From an uncultured Roseburia sp. (GTDB lineage Bacteria; Bacillota; Clostridia; Lachnospirales; Lachnospiraceae), in contig CAMGET010000136.1 of assembly GCA_946055175.1 (NCBI GenBank), positions 1 through 5,095 of the forward strand: a stretch of DNA of 5,095 nucleotides, read 5' to 3'. Numbering within the stretch: position 1 is the first letter of the stretch; every line of letters begins with the position of its first letter. Below are positions 1 through 5,095 of the stretch, piece by piece. Under the pieces are notes generated by a model. That model saw only the letters and a program-made list of their open reading frames with translations. It did no database searches and was not told where the DNA came from. A program made the position numbers and the translations under genes.

Positions 1-1
1 A

Positions 2-139
2 ATTGATAAACTTTTCGGAAAGGATGCTGAATTCGCTACAAAAAGCTCCCGCTATGCAAAGCGGATGAATGATATTGCCTCTGACCTTATCTATACAGAG
101 CTGACACAGACAGGAACACATATCAATTTGTCTATATAA
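2..139 (+). CDS. 3' end of an unrecognised gene (last 45 codons)
   Basis: An open frame enters from the left edge and runs without a stop to TAA at 137-139, giving 45 residues that end in THINLSI. The visible part is hydrophilic and mostly helix-forming by composition, with charged stretches such as SRYAKRMNDIASDLIYTEL. It has no membrane segment and no motif I can assign to a family. Support for it being a real gene end is its position: a strong terminator begins 11 bases after the stop, and the opposite side of that terminator serves the convergent minus-strand operon. The start and most of the protein lie outside the window, so no function is proposed. Confidence 0.6.
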   Translation: MDKLFGKDAEFATKSSRYAKRMNDIASDLIYTELTQTGTHINLSI

Positions 140-146
140 TCAATGC

Positions 147-201
147 AAAAAAGCCACAGGTACTACCTCACTGAGGTAAAAGCACCTGTGGCTTAATTTT
201 T
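147..201. terminator. bidirectional intrinsic terminator between convergent genes
   Basis: An 11-bp perfect stem pairs AAGCCACAGGT (151-161) with ACCTGTGGCTT (184-194). Inside it sits a second hairpin, TACCTC (164-169) with GAGGTA (173-178), joined by short unpaired stretches, so the fold is one hairpin on top of another. On the plus strand it is followed by TTAATTTTTATTT. On the minus strand it is followed by six T residues (A-tract at 147-152). It therefore fits as the stop signal both for the plus-strand gene ending at 139 and for the minus-strand S66 gene, whose stop codon at 200-202 lies only a few bases away and overlaps the plus-strand T-tract. Confidence 0.9.
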
Positions 202-1258
202 ATTTCCATTCGTAGGAAATCGTAATATCATTTCCTTTCATGTTTACTTTTGCATAAGCGCCGGACACCATCGGCATCATCGGTTCTAAATGCCCGATAT
301 CCAAATCCATGATAATGGGCACCTGATATTCTCTCAGTAAATCCACTACTGCATGATACTGATCCAGCCCCATAATTTCCTGCCCAAACAGCATCGGTCT
401 GCCAATCAAAAAGCCCTTTACATGTGAAAACCAGCCCGCTTCTTTCATTTGCCAGATTGCACGGCGAATCGACATCACGTTCAGTTCACAGCTTTCCATA
501 AACCAGATGATTCCGTCTTCTTTGTAACGTTCATTAAAATCTTTCACACCATCAAAACGGGTTCCGAGCAGATTTACGAGGCAGTCCATACAGCCGCCAA
601 CCAGTCGCCCCTCCAGATTCACGGTTGCCTGCGATTCTTCTTTTCCCCAGTAATTCGTTCCATCCTGGAGAAATACGCGGCTGTTTCGTTCTTCTGTCAG
701 ATTTAACGGTACGAGCGGATGTTCCTTGTCTTTTAATGACTCTTTTTCCCACAAAGGATAACCTGATACACTATCTTTCTTTCCCAAAAGCAATTCATAG
801 CTGTCTGTAAGACTCTTATCCCATGGCTCCATTCCAAAAGTCTGCGCACAGTTCGCATAAATGGATGCCGTATCACAAAGCGTCGTCAAAAGGAAGGTCA
901 TATTGGTATTATCCGAATATCCCATAAACCACTTTGGCTTGGCTGCTTTTATCGCATCAAAATCGACATGGCTCATGGTCTCACACATGAGTTCTCCACC
1001 GCCAACCGAAAGTAACACATCGTTATCCACACTGCAATAGGAATCTGTCAGTTCTTTTCCACAAGCCTGCGGTGTATTACTGATACCGATTCCTTTTCCC
1101 TCATAGCAATTCGGTCCAAGGTCAAGGTCATGCCCTAAGTCTTTAAATTTTTTCAATGCACTGTCAAATGCGCTTTTGTATGGTTCTGTATTGCATCCAA
1201 AGGATGGCGCCACAAAACCGATGGTGCCATTCCTTGGAAGAAAGTTTGGATATTTCAT
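200..1258 (-). CDS. S66 family serine peptidase, MccF/LD-carboxypeptidase-like
   Basis: The product has 352 residues. Family S66 contains LD-carboxypeptidases, which trim the terminal D-Ala from muropeptides in the cytoplasm, and MccF, which cuts the amide bond in microcin C and related aminoacyl-nucleotides. Seen here: an N-terminal GTIGFVAPSFG strand-loop (about 11-21), the glycine-rich SVGGGE (84-89), the nucleophile elbow GYSDNT with Ser115 (113-118), GRLVGGCMDCL (217-227), Glu255 in FMESCE and His323 in DIGHLEPMMPMVSG. The Ser-Glu-His triad is thus complete. The length and the Trp-containing insert at about 143-215 match the longer MccF-like branch better than the roughly 300-residue LdcA type. 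There is no signal peptide, so it should act in the cytoplasm. It is the second gene of an operon, 33 bp after the GH3 gene. GGAG (1271-1274) precedes the ATG at slightly long spacing. The family call is firm; the substrate is not known. Confidence 0.93.
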   Translation of the reverse strand: MKYPNFLPRNGTIGFVAPSFGCNTEPYKSAFDSALKKFKDLGHDLDLGPNCYEGKGIGISNTPQACGKELTDSYCSVDNDVLLSVGGGELMCETMSHVDFDAIKAAKPKWFMGYSDNTNMTFLLTTLCDTASIYANCAQTFGMEPWDKSLTDSYELLLGKKDSVSGYPLWEKESLKDKEHPLVPLNLTEERNSRVFLQDGTNYWGKEESQATVNLEGRLVGGCMDCLVNLLGTRFDGVKDFNERYKEDGIIWFMESCELNVMSIRRAIWQMKEAGWFSHVKGFLIGRPMLFGQEIMGLDQYHAVVDLLREYQVPIIMDLDIGHLEPMMPMVSGAYAKVNMKGNDITISYEWK

Positions 1259-1291
1259 TTTATTGTCTTACTCCAATCGTCTGTCATTTTA

Positions 1292-3544
1292 TTAGTATGT
1301 CAATCCAAAATTCATTTCATAATAGTTTCCTGCTGCATCACGATAAGCATATGCTTTTTTGTTTTCGTCCTTTAAGGAATCCGGCATATATAAATCCTTA
1401 TCGTATCCTGGCACGTCGTTAGGGCTTACACAAATGCCATCTGCATTTACTGCTATGACTTCATCCCCGCGTGGCATTGTAATTGGAAGCTTACCTACTG
1501 GTGCAAATCTTCCAAAGTAGACATCTAGTGTTGCTGATACATAGGTATCATATCCTAAGGTTAGTGCATCTACATACGGTTCTACATTACCTAATAACCA
1601 TGCCAATACCACATTTACATTTGCGATAACCTTACCACCATTTGTATGGACCGCTTCTGCAATTTCTTTGATACGATTTGCTCCTGATAATGTTGTTTCT
1701 TCATGTGTTGTTTCCATCGGACGGCAGAATTCATCCACATCCGCTACCATTTTTCCTTCACAGATATCCAATTCCAAATATCCCTTTGTGGCACTAAAAT
1801 AGGCTCCTGATTTTGGGTTTAACATCAAAATAGCGTAGTCTGCCTCTGCCGGATTTTCTACTAAAGCTACGTCACCAAGTAATTCTTTTAATTCCTTTGT
1901 AAGTACCTCAGCCCTCTCTGGCAGCTGATGGAATGCCTCGGCATAAATCTTCTTTCCATTTAATTTGTCTGCTGTTAATGGGAGTGTTCCATCGTTTTTA
2001 AGCAAGGTTACACTCTTTCTATGGGCATCCATTGCCTTCTCCCAGTCTGCTTTTGTAGCTGCTACTTCCACAGCTTTCTTAGGGTCACGATAGGTATCTT
2101 CAAAAAGTCCCATTTCAAACATAGCTGTTAAGGTACGCATTACAGCACGATTTAAGCTTTCATCCGTTAAAACAAGCTGCTCTTTGGTAAAGCCTTCCGG
2201 AACCTCATGCGTATCGTAGTAACCGTTCTTTCCACGCTGATAGCTTTCCTTACCAAGTTCCATATCAAAGTTACCGCTAATCACGTCTACCCCGGCATGG
2301 CTTACAGCAAATCCAATACGTTCTGGCTTATCAAGCATCTCAACTCCCCAACACATGTTGTGAGCAACACCGGTATCTGAATTGATATATCCAGAAAAGC
2401 CCATTTCATTACGAAGCAAGCCATCAATCAGCGGTTTGTTATATGCAAATCCATATGGCTCCATTGGGATTTCTTTCCCATTTACAATCTGTGGTGCACT
2501 CTTATCTTTTGCGGGTTTTGCATAATATGGCATTATTGCTGCCACGTTTCTCTTTACAGATGCATAAAATGGTGGAAGATGGTATTTTTCCAAACTGCCG
2601 GCTGTCTGATATACATTCCACTGTCCTGCTTTATAGTGCGGATCATAGCCATTTTCACGAGCTCCTCCGCCTGGGAAATGCTTCATGGTAAGTGCAACAC
2701 CATCTGTGGTTACTCCTTCTTCACTACCTTGCACAATTGGAATCATGCGTTCTGCGATTTTTGAAATCAGTTCTGTATCCTCACCGAATGTACCATAAGA
2801 ACGCTGCCATCTTGGATCTGTCATAACGTCTACCATGTACATGTAGCCCTTGCGAAGGTTTGCCGCATTCCAAGAACGACGAATGCAATCCGAAAAATGA
2901 TCTACTACGCTTAAATCACCTGTTCCTTTTACTACTGCCGCAATTCCTAAAGTTCCTGGCCAAGCTGCAAAAATACCGGATGCATCATTCATACCAAATA
3001 CTGGCTCTGCATACTCATTTCTTGAGTTTGAAGCAGCCATAACTGGAACAAAGTGCTCACATTCTTCTGCGATTGCCTGCAGCTGATTTAGATAATCCGC
3101 CAAATCATCCGGCTTTGCATTTGCACGAAGAATGATATGACGTGCAAACCACTCTTTTAATAACTTTGAGGTACCTGGAATATACTGTTCCCCAAAGATA
3201 TTTGTTACCGTATGCTCTGCTTCATCTACAGTTCCTGTCTCATCTAAGGTATATTCTGGAATTTCTTTACTACCCATAGTAAGCGGTGTCGGATATTTTC
3301 CCATACGCCAGTCGGAAATGAAAAGCTGGCCAATTTTTTCTTCTGCAGACATCAGTTCCACATACGCTTTTGCTCTTTCTTTTGCGGGAAGTCTCCAGTC
3401 ATTTACCTTGGATACCTCCCCTGTGCCATCAATATCTTTAAAATAGAGTCCATCCTTTTCGATGATTTTACGTGTTACCGTACTGACCTTTTTGCCATTC
3501 GGATTTTCATAAACCTTATAATTTTCGCTTGCTTTTACTGCCAT
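1292..3544 (-). CDS. glycoside hydrolase family 3 enzyme (beta-glycosidase), cytoplasmic
   Basis: The product has 750 residues. GH3 enzymes release sugars from the non-reducing end of beta-glycosides by a retaining mechanism. The N-terminal barrel shows MSAEEKIGQLF (65-75), the DPRWQRSYGTFGED signature (243-256), KHFPGGG (288-294) followed by Asp301-Pro-His303, IMPYY (337-341) and GFSGYINSDTG (382-392), in which Asp390 is the expected nucleophile; the usual SDW is SDT here. The C-terminal sandwich begins near SVTLLKNDGTLPL (511-523) and includes FGRFAPVGKLPITMP (677-691). The chain ends in FGLTY, so the fibronectin-like third domain is absent. The acid/base residue is uncertain (Glu615 or Glu616, or the Asp-His pair). 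The ATG at 3542-3544 is chosen because AGGAGG lies 6 bases upstream and the promoter lies just beyond it. It is the first gene of an operon with the S66 peptidase. The exact sugar cannot be told from sequence. Confidence 0.93.
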   Translation of the reverse strand: MAVKASENYKVYENPNGKKVSTVTRKIIEKDGLYFKDIDGTGEVSKVNDWRLPAKERAKAYVELMSAEEKIGQLFISDWRMGKYPTPLTMGSKEIPEYTLDETGTVDEAEHTVTNIFGEQYIPGTSKLLKEWFARHIILRANAKPDDLADYLNQLQAIAEECEHFVPVMAASNSRNEYAEPVFGMNDASGIFAAWPGTLGIAAVVKGTGDLSVVDHFSDCIRRSWNAANLRKGYMYMVDVMTDPRWQRSYGTFGEDTELISKIAERMIPIVQGSEEGVTTDGVALTMKHFPGGGARENGYDPHYKAGQWNVYQTAGSLEKYHLPPFYASVKRNVAAIMPYYAKPAKDKSAPQIVNGKEIPMEPYGFAYNKPLIDGLLRNEMGFSGYINSDTGVAHNMCWGVEMLDKPERIGFAVSHAGVDVISGNFDMELGKESYQRGKNGYYDTHEVPEGFTKEQLVLTDESLNRAVMRTLTAMFEMGLFEDTYRDPKKAVEVAATKADWEKAMDAHRKSVTLLKNDGTLPLTADKLNGKKIYAEAFHQLPERAEVLTKELKELLGDVALVENPAEADYAILMLNPKSGAYFSATKGYLELDICEGKMVADVDEFCRPMETTHEETTLSGANRIKEIAEAVHTNGGKVIANVNVVLAWLLGNVEPYVDALTLGYDTYVSATLDVYFGRFAPVGKLPITMPRGDEVIAVNADGICVSPNDVPGYDKDLYMPDSLKDENKKAYAYRDAAGNYYEMNFGLTY

Positions 3545-3550
3545 AAAAAA

Positions 3551-3556
3551 CCTCCT
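3551..3556 (-). promoter_or_regulatory. ribosome binding site that fixes the GH3 start
   Basis: A perfect AGGAGG on the minus strand stands six bases (all T) before the ATG at 3542-3544. It decides the start against a longer in-frame reading that could begin at a TTG at 3617-3619. Confidence 0.9.
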
Positions 3557-3590
3557 GTTTCCTCTATTGTTCGTTTCACCTGATAAAAAA

Positions 3591-3619
3591 AGTGTAGCAT
3601 AAAAAAATTTCTTTCTCAA
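3591..3619 (-). promoter_or_regulatory. promoter of the GH3-S66 operon
   Basis: On the minus strand TTGAGA (3614-3619) is followed after 17 bp by TACACT (3591-3596). A TGC directly before the -10 box makes it an extended -10. The expected transcript start near 3584 would leave a leader of about 40 bases before the GH3 ATG. No transcript data are available; the call rests on box match and spacing. Confidence 0.75.
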
Positions 3620-3643
3620 CGTGTTTCTATATGACAGCTATAC

Positions 3644-3672
3644 TTGACTTTATTTGCCAGCATCTTCATAAT
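3644..3672 (+). promoter_or_regulatory. promoter of the aldo/keto reductase gene
   Basis: TTGACT (3644-3649) and CATAAT (3667-3672) each match the sigma-A consensus at five of six positions, with an ideal 17-bp spacer. A second possible pair, TTGCCA (3654-3659) with TAGTAT (3676-3681) at 16 bp, overlaps it. The -35 box lies 24 bp from the -35 box of the divergent GH3 promoter, so a regulator bound between them could affect both directions. I see no clear operator: there is no catabolite-response element matching the consensus and no long palindrome between the boxes. Confidence 0.7.
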
Positions 3673-3705
3673 CCATAGTATAAATAAACTTTTTGGAGGG
3701 TTCTT

Positions 3706-4695
3706 ATGTATATTGCATCTTCATCACGCTATGGTTCTATGACCTACAACCGTTGTGGCAATAGTGGACTTTTGCTACCGGGCGTGTCTCTTGGACTATG
3801 GCATAATTTTGGCGATACTGCCAACTTTGAAAACATGAAACAGCTCTGCTTTACTGCTTTTGACAATGGCATCACTCATTTTGACTTAGCAAACAATTAT
3901 GGTCCGCAGCCGGGAAGTGCAGAAAAGAATTTTGGCCGCATTTTAAAAGAAGATTTTCATCCATACCGGGACGAGCTTATCATCAGTACAAAAGCCGGAT
4001 ACACCATGTGGGATGGGCCTTATGGTGACTGGGGTAGCCGCAAGTATTTATTAGCAAGCCTTGACCAGAGTTTATCCCGTATGGGCTTAGATTATGTAGA
4101 TATTTACTATCATCATCGCATGGACCCGAATACTCCTTTAGAGGAAACAATGGGTGCGTTAGCAACTGCTGTATCCAGTGGAAAGGCTCTTTATGCCGGT
4201 CTTTCTAACTACAACGGGGAAACCTTAGAAAAAGCTACTGCCATCCTAAATGAGCTTCATTGTCCGTTCGCGATTAACCAAAACCGTTATTCCGTTTTTG
4301 ACCGTACGATTGAAAATAATGGATTAAAAGAGACTGCTGCAAAGTTAAATAAGGGAATTATTGCTTTCAGCCCATTGGCACAGGGTATGTTAACGGACCG
4401 CTATTTAAATGGTATTCCAGCAGACAGTCGTGTAAAAACGGACGGGCGCTTCTTAAAAGAAAGTGCGCTGACAGAAGAACGTTTAAACCAGATTCGTGCC
4501 TTAAATGACATTGCCGCAGAACGTGGGCAGACCCTTGCTGAGATGGCTTTAAGTTGGATTTTAAAAGATGGTATTGTTACAAGTGTTTTAATTGGCGCTT
4601 CAAAACCATCTCAGATTTTAGATAATATTAAGGCTTTGGGAAATACAACGTTTAGTGCGGAAGAATTGAAACGAATTGATGAGATTGCGCTCTGA
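3706..4695 (+). CDS. aldo/keto reductase, YghZ/L-glyceraldehyde 3-phosphate reductase type
   Basis: The product has 329 residues. AKR14-type enzymes such as E. coli YghZ use NADPH to reduce aldehydes, including L-glyceraldehyde 3-phosphate and methylglyoxal, in the cytoplasm. The N-terminus (RYGSMTYNRCGNSGLLLPGVSLGLWHNFGD, 8-37) follows YghZ closely, which also supports the first ATG as start. The catalytic tetrad is visible: Asp60 and Tyr65 in HFDLANNYGPQPGSAE, Lys96 in IISTKAGY and His137 in DIYYHHRMD. The cofactor-binding end shows FSPLAQGMLTDRYLNGIPADSR (221-242) and SVLIGASKPSQILDNI (293-308). GGAGGG (3695-3700) lies five bases before the ATG. The chain ends at RIDEIAL, a little over ten residues short of E. 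coli YghZ, which may be normal for this lineage. It has its own promoter and is divergent from the GH3 operon. The family is firm; the natural substrate is inferred from homologues. Confidence 0.93.
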   Translation: MYIASSSRYGSMTYNRCGNSGLLLPGVSLGLWHNFGDTANFENMKQLCFTAFDNGITHFDLANNYGPQPGSAEKNFGRILKEDFHPYRDELIISTKAGYTMWDGPYGDWGSRKYLLASLDQSLSRMGLDYVDIYYHHRMDPNTPLEETMGALATAVSSGKALYAGLSNYNGETLEKATAILNELHCPFAINQNRYSVFDRTIENNGLKETAAKLNKGIIAFSPLAQGMLTDRYLNGIPADSRVKTDGRFLKESALTEERLNQIRALNDIAAERGQTLAEMALSWILKDGIVTSVLIGASKPSQILDNIKALGNTTFSAEELKRIDEIAL

Positions 4696-4872
4696 ATATG
4701 ATATCTGTGCAGAAGGTTTTTCCATTTTTTCTCTTTACTTTGGAGCTTTGCAATGACTGGGGCAAATTCTGCTTTTTACTTTCAATTTTACCCCACCTTC
4801 ATAATTTTTCAGGGTAATATTAAGAGCACTTACGCCCATTTTGTCAAAATAGGAAGCTTTTTATATTGTCTA

Positions 4873-4899
4873 TGCCCTGTATTTGAAAAATGCGGGGCA
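4873..4899 (+). other. 12-bp RNA hairpin, not a canonical terminator
   Basis: TGCCCTGTATTT (4873-4884) pairs with AAATGCGGGGCA (4888-4899) around a GAA loop. Two of the twelve pairs are G-U on the plus-strand RNA. On the minus strand the same positions would be A-C mismatches, so the structure is favoured only in a plus-strand transcript. No T-run follows on either side, so it does not look like an intrinsic terminator. Its role is unknown. Confidence 0.5.
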
Positions 4900-4903
4900 C
4901 AAG

Positions 4904-4923
4904 TTATCTAGAATTATCTAGAA
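4904..4923. repeat. tandem direct repeat, two copies of a 10-bp unit
   Basis: TTATCTAGAA occurs twice back to back (4904-4913 and 4914-4923) with no mismatch, so the palindrome TCTAGA appears twice at a spacing of one helical turn. It lies four bases after the hairpin at 4873-4899. It may be a pair of protein binding sites on one face of the helix or a simple slippage duplication; nothing in the window decides between them. Confidence 0.85.
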
Positions 4924-4955
4924 TGACCCGGGAAATTTGTGGCATAAATATGGAA

Positions 4956-4961
4956 TATAAT
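4956..4961 (+). promoter_or_regulatory. possible -10 box for a gene to the right
   Basis: A perfect TATAAT would start a plus-strand transcript near 4968, just before the nested inverted repeat. No acceptable -35 box is found at 16-18 bp, and there is no TGn before the hexamer, so this may be chance in AT-rich DNA. Confidence 0.25.
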
Positions 4962-4976
4962 ATTTTCTACCTTATA

Positions 4977-5089
4977 TAAGTACAATTCATAGAAAAGTCT
5001 TTTCTGATGCTTCATACGGATACCATTTCAATTTTTTTACAATAGGTCCGTAAATAGCCAGTTTTCTATACATAAATATTTTGTACTTA
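4977..5089. repeat. nested imperfect inverted repeat (113 bp)
   Basis: Three word pairs are complementary and properly nested: TAAGTACAA (4977-4985) with TTGTACTTA (5081-5089), ATAGAAAA (4989-4996) with TTTTCTAT (5062-5069), and TACGGA (5015-5020) with TCCGTA (5047-5052). The last is extended by CC (5023-5024) with GG (5045-5046). The unpaired stretches between them differ in length on the two sides. It could fold as a long interrupted stem in RNA of either strand, or be a small decayed palindromic element. The right arm stops two bases before AGGAA at the window edge, which would suit a structured leader of a downstream gene. Confidence 0.5.
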
Positions 5090-5095
5090 CAGGAA

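Larger units (their letters stand above)
4696..5095. other. 400-bp stretch without a convincing gene, repeat- and palindrome-rich
   Basis: No frame here has both a start with a ribosome binding site and a useful length. The first 100 bases are pyrimidine-rich on the plus strand, with no strong intrinsic terminator for the reductase gene. The best candidate is a weak stem TTTGC (4747-4751) with GCAAA (4762-4766), with a T-run at 4773-4777. The second half is AT-rich and holds the hairpin, tandem repeat, TATAAT box and nested inverted repeat listed separately. The sequence stops at ACAGGAA (5089-5095). This could be the ribosome binding site of a plus-strand gene starting just past the edge, but no start codon is visible. 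Confidence 0.7.

Noticed and set aside
449..706. Plus-strand 85-codon frame and similar frames inside 552-810 and 1156-1422.
   Set aside because: They are antisense or out-of-frame shadows of the well-supported S66 and GH3 genes, with no homology-like motifs.
2443..3042. Plus-strand frames of 60-82 codons opposite the GH3 gene.
   Set aside because: They are antisense shadows; the opposite strand shows continuous GH3 motifs through this stretch.
3545..3705. Catabolite-response element in the divergent intergenic region (TGAAACG on the minus strand near 3573-3579).
   Set aside because: The spacing of the half-sites does not fit the consensus; one base is missing before the central CG.
3983..4165. 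Minus-strand 60-codon frame within the aldo/keto reductase gene.
   Set aside because: It overlaps conserved catalytic sequence of the reductase on the other strand and has no independent support.
4744..4777. Possible intrinsic terminator of the reductase gene (TTTGC/GCAAA stem with a T-run).
   Set aside because: Only 5 bp, with a four-base bulge before the run; too weak to list as a terminator.
4890..4979. Plus-strand 29-codon frame starting MRGTSYLELSRM.
   Set aside because: No ribosome binding site, its start lies inside the hairpin arm, and part of it is made by the tandem 10-bp repeat.
4987..5095. Minus-strand open frame entering from the right edge and ending at TGA (4987-4989), about 36 codons, containing MYRKLAIYGPIVKKLKWYP.
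   Set aside because: No ribosome binding site before its internal ATG, no recognisable motif, and it coincides with the nested inverted repeat. It could be the end of a gene lying to the right, but the evidence is too thin to call.
1..5095. CRISPR array, tRNA or rRNA genes, insertion sequence with transposase, prophage or toxin-antitoxin genes.
   Set aside because: None of the expected repeats, cloverleaf features or protein motifs is present in the window.

Overview
The window looks like chromosomal DNA of a low-to-mid GC Firmicute, most likely a gut clostridium of the Lachnospiraceae type. The reasons are strong AGGAGG-type ribosome binding sites, sigma-A style promoters, AT-rich spacers and the gene families present. 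The genus cannot be named from the sequence alone.

Layout from left to right. The last 45 codons of an unrecognised plus-strand gene end at 139. They are followed by a strong bidirectional terminator (151-194). A minus-strand two-gene operon fills 200-3544. Its first gene encodes a 750-residue family 3 glycoside hydrolase with no signal peptide. After a 33-bp gap comes a 352-residue MccF/LD-carboxypeptidase-like S66 serine peptidase. A compact divergent intergenic region (3545-3705) carries one good promoter facing each way. From there a plus-strand aldo/keto reductase of the YghZ (AKR14) type runs 3706-4695. The last 400 bp hold no convincing gene but are rich in repeats and inverted repeats. 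These include a tandem 10-bp repeat, a 12-bp hairpin whose G-U pairs favour the plus-strand RNA, and a nested imperfect inverted repeat (4977-5089) that ends directly before a possible ribosome binding site at the right edge.

How the genes may work together. All three complete products appear cytoplasmic. The hydrolase would cut a glycoside that has been imported or made inside the cell. The S66 peptidase cuts amide bonds in small peptide-like substrates, either muropeptide tails or aminoacyl-nucleotide toxins. The reductase would remove reactive aldehydes. A GH3 enzyme next to an S66 peptidase recalls the NagZ/LdcA pair of cell-wall recycling, and the GH3 has an Asp-x-His after its KHFPGGG motif that resembles the NagZ dyad. 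The GH3 architecture is not that of NagZ, however, and the S66 protein is of the longer MccF-like form, so this link is inference only.

I did not find a clear new multi-gene system. The parts most worth a second look are the structured right-hand region and the GH3/S66 pairing.
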